Source of the DNA: Chloroflexota bacterium
Lineage (GTDB): Bacteria > Chloroflexota > Anaerolineae > Anaerolineales > Villigracilaceae
Reading direction: 5' to 3'
Assembly: GCA_013388855.1 (NCBI GenBank)
Contig: JACAEM010000009.1
Location: forward strand, 1 to 64,000
DNA length: 64,000 nt
The notes beneath the pieces were generated by a model. It worked only from the letters and a program-made list of their open reading frames with translations, did no database searches and had not been told where the DNA came from. A program made the translations under genes and the position numbers. Positions 54,662-62,601 of the stretch are shown here, piece after piece. Within the stretch, counting starts at the first letter, position 1. The number at the start of each line of letters is the position of its first letter.

Positions 54662-54749
54662 CCGATAAAAGCAAAATCCCCGAAAGGGGACGGCACAGAG
54701 TTCGGCATCTAAAATCGACGCACGTTGTCGATCAAGATCGACCAACCAA
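54662..54749 (+). ncRNA. c-di-GMP-I riboswitch aptamer 2 (diverged)
   Basis: The same order is kept: GCAAA, a perfect TCCCC-GAAA-GGGGA stem, then a changed ACGGCACAGAG in place of ACGCAAAGCC, CATCTAAAAT, a long P3-type hairpin ATCGACG/CGATC region, and CCAACCAACCGA. Binding may be weaker or altered. Confidence 0.7.
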
Positions 54750-54839
54750 CCGAAACGCAAATCCGGGAAAACCCGGAGACGCAAAGTCATGGGTCTACAG
54801 TCACGATCATTATTGTGACCACGATTGCCAGACTGCCGA
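54750..54839 (+). ncRNA. c-di-GMP-I riboswitch aptamer 3
   Basis: CGCAAA, stem TCCGGG/CCCGGA with an AAAA loop, GACGCAAAGTC, GGGTCTACAG, a GTCACGAT/ATTGTGAC hairpin and GCCAGACTGCCGA match the GEMM-I consensus closely. Confidence 0.88.
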
Positions 54840-54848
54840 AGAGCATTT

Positions 54849-54887
54849 GCAGGGACGGCTGTTTATAGGCTGTCCCTGCTTTTCTTT
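54849..54887 (+). terminator. Terminator of riboswitch array
   Basis: GCAGGGAC and GTCCCTGC form the base of a 12-pair stem with a seven-base loop, followed by a T-rich tail. It lies 10 bases after aptamer 3 and is the likely expression platform. Confidence 0.85.
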
Positions 54888-54936
54888 GGATGAAGGCGTT
54901 TCCTTCCCGGCCGGGAATTGATTCCGTTTTATTTGC

Positions 54937-54942
54937 TATAAT
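54937..54942 (+). promoter_or_regulatory. Leaderless -10 of ruvB
   Basis: TATAAT ends seven bases before the ruvB ATG at 54950. It suggests that ruvB can be transcribed independently of the riboswitch transcript. Confidence 0.6.
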
Positions 54943-54949
54943 CTCCCTC

Positions 54950-55969
<1,020 letters not shown>

Positions 55970-55970
55970 G

Positions 55971-56052
55971 TTGGCAAGTTGGAACGTTTGCAAGTTAACC
56001 TGCCAACCTCTGAACCTTCCAACTTGTCAACATCCCAACCTTCAAACCTGGA
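55971..56052. repeat. AAGTTGG/CCAACTT low-complexity repeat stretch
   Basis: Alternating forms of GGCAAGTTGGAACGTTTGC and CCAACTTGTC, CCTTCAAACC fill the gap between ruvB and the DUF2905 gene. It looks like a dispersed intergenic repeat. Confidence 0.5.
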
Positions 56053-56058
56053 AACCCG

Positions 56059-56292
56059 ATGAATATGGAAACCCTTGCTCGTTATCTCATGATTGGCGGT
56101 GTGATACTATTCCTGGTGGGTGGAGGACTCTATCTTGCCGCCAGGTTCGGCCTCCCGCTGGGAAGACTGCCCGGCGACATCCGCATCGAAGGGGAGAATG
56201 GCTCGTTCTATTTTCCGATCACAACTTCGATTTTGATTTCGGTGGTGCTGACGATTGTGCTGAATGTGATTGCAAGATTGCTGAAGAAATGA
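56059..56292 (+). CDS. DUF2905 small membrane protein
   Basis: The 77-residue protein has two membrane helices (about residues 8-30 and 53-73) separated by a loop with the family sequence LGRLPGDIRIEGENGSFYFPI. It matches DUF2905, often found near ruv genes in many bacteria. The function is unknown. It lies between ruvB and the KAP NTPase gene on the same strand. Confidence 0.9.
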   Translation: MNMETLARYLMIGGVILFLVGGGLYLAARFGLPLGRLPGDIRIEGENGSFYFPITTSILISVVLTIVLNVIARLLKK

Positions 56293-56312
56293 GGCGGAAA
56301 GGAGCGTCCCGT

Positions 56313-58517
56313 ATGTCGCCCTCCAAAACGTATATTCTCGACGACCTGCCCACCGACAGAGACACGCTCGACTTTACTCCTTATGTTGCGACGCTGGCAG
56401 ATATTTGCAAAACCGCCAGCACGCCGCTGACCATCGGCGTGTTCGGCACGTGGGGTTCCGGCAAGACCTCGCTGATGCGGATGGTAAAGAAGAAACTGCC
56501 GAAGAACTATACAGCGGCCTGGTTCGACGCCTGGAAGTACGACAACGAAGAGACGCTCTGGCGCGCTTTCCTGTTGACCGTGCTGCTGGCAGTGGAGGAG
56601 AAGAGCGGCGAGACCGAGGAACTCAAGACCCTAAAGACCATGCTGTATCGCGGGCTGGAACTGGAAAAGACCGGCGGCGTGACCATTGACCTGGCGAAAC
56701 TCGGCGCGAAGGTGGCGCAGGGCGCAGTGCAGATTGGACTCTCGTTCATCCCGCCGCTGGCGCAATTAACCAAACTGGTCGAGGAACTGCAAAAGGCGGG
56801 GTTGCAAAATATCGGCGAAGAATCCGTGGATGCCATCCGCCGCGAGCGGACGAAGATCTACATCGAGCAGGTGCGCTCGCTGGAGCAGTTTCAGGAAAAG
56901 TTCAAGACGCTGATTGAGTCCTACGTTGCGCCGGGGCGGCTGGTGGTCTTCGTGGACGACCTCGACCGCTGCCTGCCCGAAAAAGCCGTTGAAGTTCTCG
57001 AAGCCATCAAACTCTTCGTGGACGTGCCAGGCTGCGTCTTCCTGCTGGGTCTCGACCAGGAGGTGATCGCGCGCGGCGTGGAAATCCGCTACAAGGAATT
57101 CAGCAAGACCGAAGACGGAGAAACGCGCAACCCGATTGACGGCGCGAAGTATCTCGAAAAAATCATCCAACTGCCGTTCCAAATTCCACCCATCGAATCC
57201 GGCGACATGGGCGATTTCGTTTCGGGCCTGGTGGCGGAGTGGCCGCGTCCCGAATGCCCCGAAGTGTTCGCCAGGGGCCTGGGCGGGAACCCGCGCCAGG
57301 TGAAGCGCACGGTCAACACCTTCCTCATGTTGTGGGGATTGGCGGAGAAACGCCGCCTGCGGGAAATGGTCCAGCCCATCCGCCTGGCGAAGGTGGTCGC
57401 CATTCAGACCGCCGCGCCGCGCTTTTACGAACTGCTCAAGCGGAATCACGCGCTCTTGCGCGACGTGGAAGCCTATTACCGCGCCGAGGGAACGGCGCGT
57501 GGCGAGGGGCTGGCGGAGGAAAGCGCGGCTCGAGGCGGCAAGAGGACCGCGCCGCAGGAAACTCCCTCGGTGCAATTGCCGCAGGACTTGCTCACCCTGT
57601 TGAATCGGACGCCGGCGGTGGCGCAAATCGTCAAACTCTTTCCTGATTTGCCCGAAGCGAATTTCACGGACATTTCCTACGACGAACTGGAAGCCTATTT
57701 CACGCTCACCCGGCGCGCCGAGGCGCCTCAGCCGGTTCAAGCGCAGGCCGCGCCGCTGCTGCCCTTCGAGCCGCAGATGGTGAAAATCCTGGCGGGACCC
57801 TTCCTCATGGGCTCCACGCCCGAGCAGGCACAGCGCGCCATTAAGGACGGCGCAGATAAAGATTGGGTGAAGGATGAACAGCCCCAGCACACGGTGGAAC
57901 TCGCCGAGTACTTCATCGGCAAATATCCCGTCACCAACCAGCAGTACCAGGCCTTTGTCAAAGAGGGCGGAAAGCCGCCCTCAGGCTGGGACGGCGACCA
58001 GTTCCCGCAGGGCAAAGACGCGCAACCGGTGGTCAACGTTTCGTGGGAAGATGCAGTCGCCTATTGCAAATGGCTGAACGAAAAGACGAAGAAGAAGTAC
58101 CGCCTGCCGACCGAAGCCGAATGGGAAAAGGCGGCGCGCGGCGAGGATGGGCGCATCTGGAGTTGGGGGAACGAGTTCGGCGAGAAGAATGCCAATACCC
58201 TGGAAGCGGGCATCCGCGATACCACCCCGGTGGGGCAGTTTTCGCCGCAGGGCGATTCCCCTTATGGTTGTGCCGATATGGTTGGTAACGTTTGGGAATG
58301 GACGCATTCACTCTATGAGCCCTATCCTTACAAGGCGGATGACGGGCGTGAAGATGAAAGCGCTTCTGGGTCACGCGTCCTGCGTGGCGGGTCGTTCAAC
58401 AACAATAGTAGGAATGCCCGCGGTGCGTGCCGTTACAGGTACCTCCCAGACAGCCTCTACTACGGCATTGGGTTTCGGGTGGCGGCGTCCCTCGCGGAGC
58501 GACCGCAGGGAGCGTAG
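56313..58517 (+). CDS. KAP NTPase fused to FGE/C-type-lectin-fold domain; DGR target protein
   Basis: The 734-residue protein starts at ATG 56313 with AAAGGAG eight bases upstream. Residues 20-400 are a KAP P-loop NTPase: Walker A GTWGSGKTS (45-53), AWFDAWKYDNEETLWRAF, Walker B LVVFVDDLDRC and VFLLGLDQEVIARG. A helical linker follows (to about 480). Residues 485-734 are an FGE/SUMF1-type domain ([64 protein letters not shown]). Residues about 688-726 are the DGR variable repeat. NTPases with a diversified lectin-fold sensor resemble conflict/defence ATPases in which the variable domain recognises ligands. That role is inference. Confidence 0.94.
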   Translation: MSPSKTYILDDLPTDRDTLDFTPYVATLADICKTASTPLTIGVFGTWGSGKTSLMRMVKKKLPKNYTAAWFDAWKYDNEETLWRAFLLTVLLAVEEKSGETEELKTLKTMLYRGLELEKTGGVTIDLAKLGAKVAQGAVQIGLSFIPPLAQLTKLVEELQKAGLQNIGEESVDAIRRERTKIYIEQVRSLEQFQEKFKTLIESYVAPGRLVVFVDDLDRCLPEKAVEVLEAIKLFVDVPGCVFLLGLDQEVIARGVEIRYKEFSKTEDGETRNPIDGAKYLEKIIQLPFQIPPIESGDMGDFVSGLVAEWPRPECPEVFARGLGGNPRQVKRTVNTFLMLWGLAEKRRLREMVQPIRLAKVVAIQTAAPRFYELLKRNHALLRDVEAYYRAEGTARGEGLAEESAARGGKRTAPQETPSVQLPQDLLTLLNRTPAVAQIVKLFPDLPEANFTDISYDELEAYFTLTRRAEAPQPVQAQAAPLLPFEPQMVKILAGPFLMGSTPEQAQRAIKDGADKDWVKDEQPQHTVELAEYFIGKYPVTNQQYQAFVKEGGKPPSGWDGDQFPQGKDAQPVVNVSWEDAVAYCKWLNEKTKKKYRLPTEAEWEKAARGEDGRIWSWGNEFGEKNANTLEAGIRDTTPVGQFSPQGDSPYGCADMVGNVWEWTHSLYEPYPYKADDGREDESASGSRVLRGGSFNNNSRNARGACRYRYLPDSLYYGIGFRVAASLAERPQGA
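58374..58491 (+). repeat. DGR variable repeat (VR)
   Basis: The 118-nt stretch encodes the FGE-domain C-terminus. It aligns to the template at 58718-58835 without gaps. Eleven positions differ; nine of these are adenines in the template. AAC codons of the template become TAC, CTC, AGC and GGC here, changing Asn to Tyr, Leu, Ser and Gly. Confidence 0.95.
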
Positions 58518-58519
58518 CA

Positions 58520-58532
58520 CCCCCGAAGGGGG
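58520..58532 (+). other. GC hairpin after VR
   Basis: CCCCC and GGGGG surround GAA, 29 bases after the VR and just past the stop codon. DGR targets often carry such a hairpin, which helps target homing. Confidence 0.55.
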
Positions 58533-58674
58533 CTTTCTCTCCTGAAAGTTCTTGAGTTTCTGTTTTCTGCCTGCACTGTGCCGCAGGCACACGTGAATCT
58601 CTGATTTCTGTGGGGATGGGGTCTGGGAAAGGGGCATAGCCCATTCCCCAGCGCGAATTGTGGAGTACAATATG

Positions 58675-58700
58675 CCTGCCGCTGAACGTTTGGCGGCAGG
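58675..58700 (+). other. Hairpin before TR
   Basis: CCTGCCGC and GCGGCAGG form an 8-bp stem with a ten-base loop, 17 bases before the template repeat. A TACAAT box at 58666-58671 could be a promoter for the template RNA. The whole 58518-59120 region holds no gene; it contains the TR and its structured flanks. Confidence 0.55.
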
Positions 58701-58717
58701 GCCAGCCGATACAACGC

Positions 58718-58835
58718 CGCGTCCTGCGTGGCGGGTCGTTCAACAACAATAGTAGGAATGCCCGCTGTGCGTGCCGCAACAGGAACAACCCAGACAACCT
58801 CAACAACAACATTGGGTTTCGGGTGGCGGCGTCCC
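58718..58835 (+). repeat. DGR template repeat (TR)
   Basis: The non-coding 118-nt template lies 226 bases downstream of the VR in the same orientation. It is Asn-codon (AAC) rich where the VR is diversified. Both copies end in an identical 25-base GC-richer stretch (ATTGGGTTTCGGGTGGCGGC and five more), the place expected for IMH and IMH*. Confidence 0.95.
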
Positions 58836-58854
58836 ATTTCTCCCCAGTGCAAGT

Positions 58855-58877
58855 AACGCAAGACATAGTCTTGCGTT
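58855..58877 (+). other. Perfect 10-bp hairpin after TR
   Basis: AACGCAAGAC, loop ATA and GTCTTGCGTT lie 19 bases after the TR. In characterised DGRs the spacer RNA after the TR is structured and primes cDNA synthesis. Confidence 0.65.
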
Positions 58878-59014
58878 GCGACTTCCGCCGGAAATGCTCT
58901 ACGCCCACGAGACGTAAGCCGAGGCAAAACAGGAGAGAAAGCGCGGTTGCGCCCTGGCTGGGCGTTTTCCGTCTTCATCAATGGGCGGTGGAGGCGCTCA
59001 GGCAAATACAAAGA

Positions 59015-59062
59015 GACTCACGCTTTGGTGGCTCGGCCATCCCAGCGTGAGTCGCCTTTTTT
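59015..59062 (+). terminator. Terminator of TR transcript
   Basis: GACTCACGCT and AGCGTGAGTC form a 10-bp stem with a 19-base loop, followed by GCC and a run of six or more T. It would end a template RNA of about 340-390 nt. Confidence 0.8.
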
Positions 59063-59063
59063 A

Positions 59064-59092
59064 ATCGCCAATTACCAGTTACCAATTACCAG
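59064..59092. repeat. ATTACCA-type repeat, intergenic copy
   Basis: It consists of AATCGCCAATTACCAGTTAC and CAATTACC units. A similar stretch lies inside queA at 59931-59960. Confidence 0.55.
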
Positions 59093-59120
59093 CTGCCTGA
59101 TACAATTCGCTCAATACGGT

Positions 59121-60167
59121 ATGCACACCTCCTCCTTCGACTACGACCTGCCTCCCGAACGCATCGCGCAGACTCCCGCCGAGCCGCGCGATTCATCGCG
59201 TCTCCTCGTCCTGAAACGTGACACCGGAACACTGGAACACAGAATTTTCCGCGAAATAGGGGAGTATCTCAACCCCAATGACCTGCTCGTTTTGAATCAA
59301 ACGCGCGTCATCCCGGCGCGCATCTATGCCAGAAAACCGACCGGCGGCCGCGTGGAACTGCTTCTTCTGCGCCACCGCGACCTGGTCACATGGGAGGCGC
59401 TGGTGGGGGGAAAGGGCTTGCGTGTAGGAAAACTGGTGATCGTGGAAGTCATGGATACTGAAACTTCAACCAAAAATCATTCAAAAATGATAACGGCTGA
59501 AATCGTTGAAATCCTCGAAGGTTCCGAGCGCCTCATTCGTTTCTCAGAGCCCATCGAGCCGTACTTCCCCAAGGTGGGACATGTGCCGCTCCCGCCGTAC
59601 ATCCACGAAGAACTCAAAGACCCCGAACGCTATCAGACGGTCTATGCCAAAAAGCCCGGCTCCGCCGCCGCGCCCACGGCTGGACTCCATTTCACGCCGC
59701 GTTTACTGGAAGAATTGCAGGTCAAAGGCGTGAGGATTGCCTACGTCACGTTGCATGTGGGACTCGACACCTTCGCCCCCGTGACCGAGGAACACCCCGA
59801 AGAACACAAAATCCACACCGAATGGTGCGAACTGCCGCAGGAAACCGCCGACCTCATCAACCAGACCCGCGCCGCCGGCGGGCGCGTCATTGCGGTTGGC
59901 ACAACCTCCGTCCGCACACTCGAAACCGCCGCCAATCGCCAATCACCAATTACCAATTACTCTGGACCTACCTCCCTCTACATCCTCCCCGGTTATCAAT
60001 TCAAAATCGTTAACGCCATGATTACCAATTTTCATCTACCCAAATCCACGCTGTTAATGTTGGTCAGCGCCTTTGCCGGGCGCGAGACCATCCTGCGAAC
60101 CTATGAAACCGCCATTCGGGAAGGGTATCGTTTTTATTCCTTTGGGGACGCGATGTTCATACTCTGA
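59121..60167 (+). CDS. queA: S-adenosylmethionine:tRNA ribosyltransferase-isomerase
   Basis: The 348-residue enzyme makes epoxyqueuosine from preQ1-tRNA and SAM. It has FDYDLPPERIAQTPAEPRDSSRLL, VLNQTRVIPARI, AAPTAGLHFTP, and MITNFHLPKSTLLMLVSAFAG. I start at ATG 59121; a longer frame reaches into the DGR spacer. Near residue 270 the usual GG/SGWT-type loop is replaced by ANRQSPITNYSGPTSLYIL, encoded by a copy of the ATTACCA repeat. Catalytic motifs are intact. Confidence 0.95.
   Translation: MHTSSFDYDLPPERIAQTPAEPRDSSRLLVLKRDTGTLEHRIFREIGEYLNPNDLLVLNQTRVIPARIYARKPTGGRVELLLLRHRDLVTWEALVGGKGLRVGKLVIVEVMDTETSTKNHSKMITAEIVEILEGSERLIRFSEPIEPYFPKVGHVPLPPYIHEELKDPERYQTVYAKKPGSAAAPTAGLHFTPRLLEELQVKGVRIAYVTLHVGLDTFAPVTEEHPEEHKIHTEWCELPQETADLINQTRAAGGRVIAVGTTSVRTLETAANRQSPITNYSGPTSLYILPGYQFKIVNAMITNFHLPKSTLLMLVSAFAGRETILRTYETAIREGYRFYSFGDAMFIL
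59931..59960. repeat. ATTACCA-type repeat inside queA
   Basis: GCCAATCGCCAATCACCAAT and TACCAATTAC form an in-frame insertion, coding NRQSPITN. It matches the intergenic repeat at 59064-59092. Confidence 0.6.
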
Positions 60168-60306
60168 TGTCATTGCGAGGAGGGCTGGCGGTTGAGCAGG
60201 GCGAGTGTTTTTCTCGCCTGTATCGAAACCTAGCCCGACGCGGCAATCTCAAGTACCCTCTCTACAAGAGATTGCCACACTCGCTAATGCTCGCTTGCAA
60301 TGACGG
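60168..60306. repeat. Dispersed repeat A, long copy
   Basis: It starts directly after the queA stop with TGTCATTGCGAGG and ends TTGCAATGACGG, next to the TACAAT of the UDG gene. Internal segments GGCAATCTC and GAGATTGCC are inverted, giving a cruciform-like structure. Confidence 0.75.
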
Positions 60307-60312
60307 TACAAT
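60307..60312 (+). promoter_or_regulatory. Leaderless -10 of UDG gene
   Basis: TACAAT ends six bases before ATG 60319 with no ribosome site between. Confidence 0.55.
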
Positions 60313-60318
60313 ATTGTC

Positions 60319-60993
60319 ATGCAATCCCAACTTGAAAAACTAAACAGAGAGATCATTGCCTGCCGGAAATGTCCGCGGCTGGTGGCGTGGCGCGGGGAAG
60401 TGGCGCGCGTCAAGCGCAAGGCGTATATCGACCAGGATTACTGGGGCAAACCTGTGCCGGGATTCGGCGACCCTCAGGCGCGTGTCTTGGTCGTTGGTCT
60501 TGCCCCCGGCGCGCACGGCTCGAACCGGACGGGGCGTCAATTCACGGGCGATGCGTCGGGGAATTTCCTGTTCCCGGCGCTGCACCGCGCCGGGTTCGCG
60601 AACCAGCCCACGGCTGAGTCTCGAAGCGATGGTCTTCTATTGAAGGACATGTACATCACGGCGTCCGGGCGTTGCGCCCCGCCCGATAACAAGCCAACCC
60701 CTGATGAGTTGAACAACTGTCAGCTGTATTTGGAGCGGGAAATCCAGGTTTTGAGTCCAAAGGTGATCGTCTGTCTTGGCCGGATAGCTTTTGAGAGAAT
60801 CTTGCGGATATATTCTGCCCGCAACCCCGCATGGAAGTTCGGTCATGGTGCGTCCTTCCGGCTGGCGAACGGTGTTTGGGTGCTGTGCTCATATCATCCC
60901 AGCCAGCAGAATACATCCACCGGGAAGCTGACCGTGAGGATGTTCGACGATATCTGGAAGAAAGCGAAAGACCTTCTGGATGTAAGCGATTAA
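60319..60993 (+). CDS. Family 5 uracil-DNA glycosylase (UdgB type)
   Basis: The 224-residue enzyme has CRKCPRLVAW (cluster Cys), motif A GLAPGAHGSNRTGRQFTGD, CAPPDNKPTPDE and motif B SYHPSQQNTSTGKLT. Motif A lacks the usual catalytic Asp/Asn of families 1-4 and has Ala/Gly, the feature of family 5 (UDGb). It removes uracil and other deaminated bases from DNA. With MutM it gives the window two base-excision enzymes. Confidence 0.93.
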   Translation: MQSQLEKLNREIIACRKCPRLVAWRGEVARVKRKAYIDQDYWGKPVPGFGDPQARVLVVGLAPGAHGSNRTGRQFTGDASGNFLFPALHRAGFANQPTAESRSDGLLLKDMYITASGRCAPPDNKPTPDELNNCQLYLEREIQVLSPKVIVCLGRIAFERILRIYSARNPAWKFGHGASFRLANGVWVLCSYHPSQQNTSTGKLTVRMFDDIWKKAKDLLDVSD

Positions 60994-61046
60994 GTTTGTA
61001 CCCGATTGGCATTCTGCGGCGGGGAGGCTGCCGAACGCTTTTTGAG

Positions 61047-61544
61047 ATGGAAAACACTTCGATGAAGAATAAATTGATCACGCCGGGGGAACTCGCGCCC
61101 GATTTCGAGGCAGAGGATGTTCAGGGAAACCATATCCGGTTGTCTGATTATCGCGGCGGCAAGCCGGTGGTCCTGGCTTTCCTGCGCGGATTCATGTGAC
61201 CGTATTGCCGCGCGCAGTTAGCGCGCCTGCGTGATGACCATGAAAAATTTACCAGCCGCGGCGTGGAGATATTGGCGGTCGGTCCGAACTCGCCCGCGGC
61301 ATTCGAGCAATACTGGAGAAATGAGAATATTCCCTTTGTCGGTCTGCCCGATCCCGACCACACCATTGCGCGCATGTACCGGCAGCAGGTCAACCTGTTT
61401 AAAATGGGGCGCATGCCCCTGAGCTGCATCGTGGATAAAAAGGGTTACATCCGGTTTGCGCATTATGGCGTCTCGATGCAGGATATTCCGTCCAATGAAG
61501 AACTCCTGCACGTAATAGATGAATTGAACGCGTCATCCAGATAG
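61047..61544 (+). CDS. Peroxiredoxin-like protein with in-frame UGA at the active site (selenoprotein candidate)
   Basis: The frame codes for a 165-residue AhpC/TSA-type redoxin if TGA at 61197-61199 (codon 51) is read as selenocysteine. Context is VVLAFLRGFM-U-PYCRAQLARL, where the UGA sits exactly at the peroxidatic Cys of the RGxxCPxCR motif, giving UxxC. Before it lie APDFEAEDVQGNHIRLSDYRGG; after it come VGPNSPAAFEQYW and MPLSCIVDKKGYIRFAHYG, all typical of the family. No frameshift or other damage is present. A 6-bp GCGCGC hairpin begins ten bases after the UGA. The start could also be the next Met at 61062. Stop is TAG. Confidence 0.88.
61210..61226 (+). promoter_or_regulatory. SECIS-like hairpin in peroxiredoxin-like gene
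   Basis: GCGCGC, loop AGTTA and GCGCGC form a stem starting ten bases after the UGA. G is the second loop base and the loop opens 17 bases after the UGA, as in bacterial SECIS elements. Confidence 0.65.
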
Positions 61545-61545
61545 T

Positions 61546-62580
61546 ATGACGCTCGGACAAATAGCCTTTCTCGGTTCCGGGGAGACCTCTCTCGCCGGAG
61601 GCCGCATCTTCGAATCGTTGGCCCGTCGTTTCCCCCAGCCGCTCCGTATTGCGATCCTCGAGACGCCTGCAGGATTCGAGTTGAATGCGGACCTGGTCGC
61701 CGGGCGTGTCGCTAATTTCCTTGAGACCCGCCTGCAAAATTACAAGCCGATTGTCGACGTCATTCCCGCCCGCAAACGCGGCACCGAATTCAGCCCCGAC
61801 AACCCCGATATCCTCGGTCCCCTGCTCCATGCGGACATGATCTTCATGGGACCTGGAAGCCCGACGTATGCCGTACGTCAATTGCAAGGCTCGCTTGCCT
61901 GGGACATCATCCGTGCGAAACACCGCCTCGGCGCGACGCTGATATTTGCCTCCGCGGCGACGATTGCCATCGGCGCCTGGGCGTTGCCCGTCTACGAGAT
62001 CTACAAAGTTGGCGAGGACGTCCATGCCAAACCGGGACTCAACCTCTTCCAGGATTACGGCGTGATGCTCTCCTTCATCCCGCACTGGAACAATGCCGAA
62101 GGCGGCGCCGACCTCGATACCAGCCGCTGTTTCGTGGGCATGGATCGTTTTGCCCACTGGTGCAACCTGCTCCCGGCTGAAAATACCACCCTTGGGCTCG
62201 ATGAACATACCGGCATCGTCATGGATTTTGAGTCGGGTATGTGTGAAATCCTGGGCGTGAGCAGCGTGTCGCTGGTGCGTGACTGTGACCCGGTCATCCA
62301 TCCTGCGGGGGTCAAATTTCCGCTGAGCGAGATCGGCGAATTGCGGGCGCCCGACCCGCTTGATGATGGGCTTTCCAAACAGGCATGGGATATGGTGGTG
62401 AATGCGCCGCGGCTGGGTGAGGATACCCCGCCTGCCGAGGTGCTTTCCCTCGCTGAGCAGCGCATCACCGCCCGCGCGAACAAGAACTGGGCCGAATCCG
62501 ACAGATTGCGCGAGCAAATCTCTGCCCTTGGTTGGACGGTGCAGGATGGCAGGGACGGGTATACGCTGGTTAGGAATTGA
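61546..62580 (+). CDS. GATase1/S51-like protein with CysRS-like C-terminal tail
   Basis: The 344-residue protein begins with a class I glutamine-amidotransferase-like fold resembling peptidase S51/cyanophycinase: IAFLGSGETSLAGGRIFE, HADMIFMGPGSPTYAVRQL, TLIFASAATIAIGAWALP. In place of the nucleophile Ser/Cys elbow there is FASAAT, so the activity is unclear. Residues 300-344 (RITARANKNWAESDRLREQI...GWTVQDGRDGYTLVRN) resemble the C-terminal anticodon-side tail of cysteinyl-tRNA synthetase. It starts one base after the stop of the peroxiredoxin-like gene, so the two are cotranscribed. The role is unknown. Confidence 0.82.
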   Translation: MTLGQIAFLGSGETSLAGGRIFESLARRFPQPLRIAILETPAGFELNADLVAGRVANFLETRLQNYKPIVDVIPARKRGTEFSPDNPDILGPLLHADMIFMGPGSPTYAVRQLQGSLAWDIIRAKHRLGATLIFASAATIAIGAWALPVYEIYKVGEDVHAKPGLNLFQDYGVMLSFIPHWNNAEGGADLDTSRCFVGMDRFAHWCNLLPAENTTLGLDEHTGIVMDFESGMCEILGVSSVSLVRDCDPVIHPAGVKFPLSEIGELRAPDPLDDGLSKQAWDMVVNAPRLGEDTPPAEVLSLAEQRITARANKNWAESDRLREQISALGWTVQDGRDGYTLVRN

Positions 62581-62601
62581 CGGCGTGTGATGGACAACAG
62601 G

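Noticed and set aside
54579-54839. CRISPR-like repeat array
   Set aside because: The units are about 83-90 nt with conserved internal stems and changing loops. This fits riboswitch aptamers, not repeat-spacer structure; no cas gene is present.
54890-54949. Upstream ATG extending RuvB by 20 residues
   Set aside because: The extension is unlike RuvB N-termini and begins directly after a terminator; the ATG at 54950 has a -10 box seven bases before it.
56766-57890. 374-codon open frame opposite the KAP NTPase
   Set aside because: Same reason: it overlaps a gene with clear KAP motifs and shows no family features.
58658-59050. 130-codon open frame across the template repeat
   Set aside because: It reads through the TR and its hairpins. 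The homology is explained by the VR/TR duplication, and the rest has no protein character.
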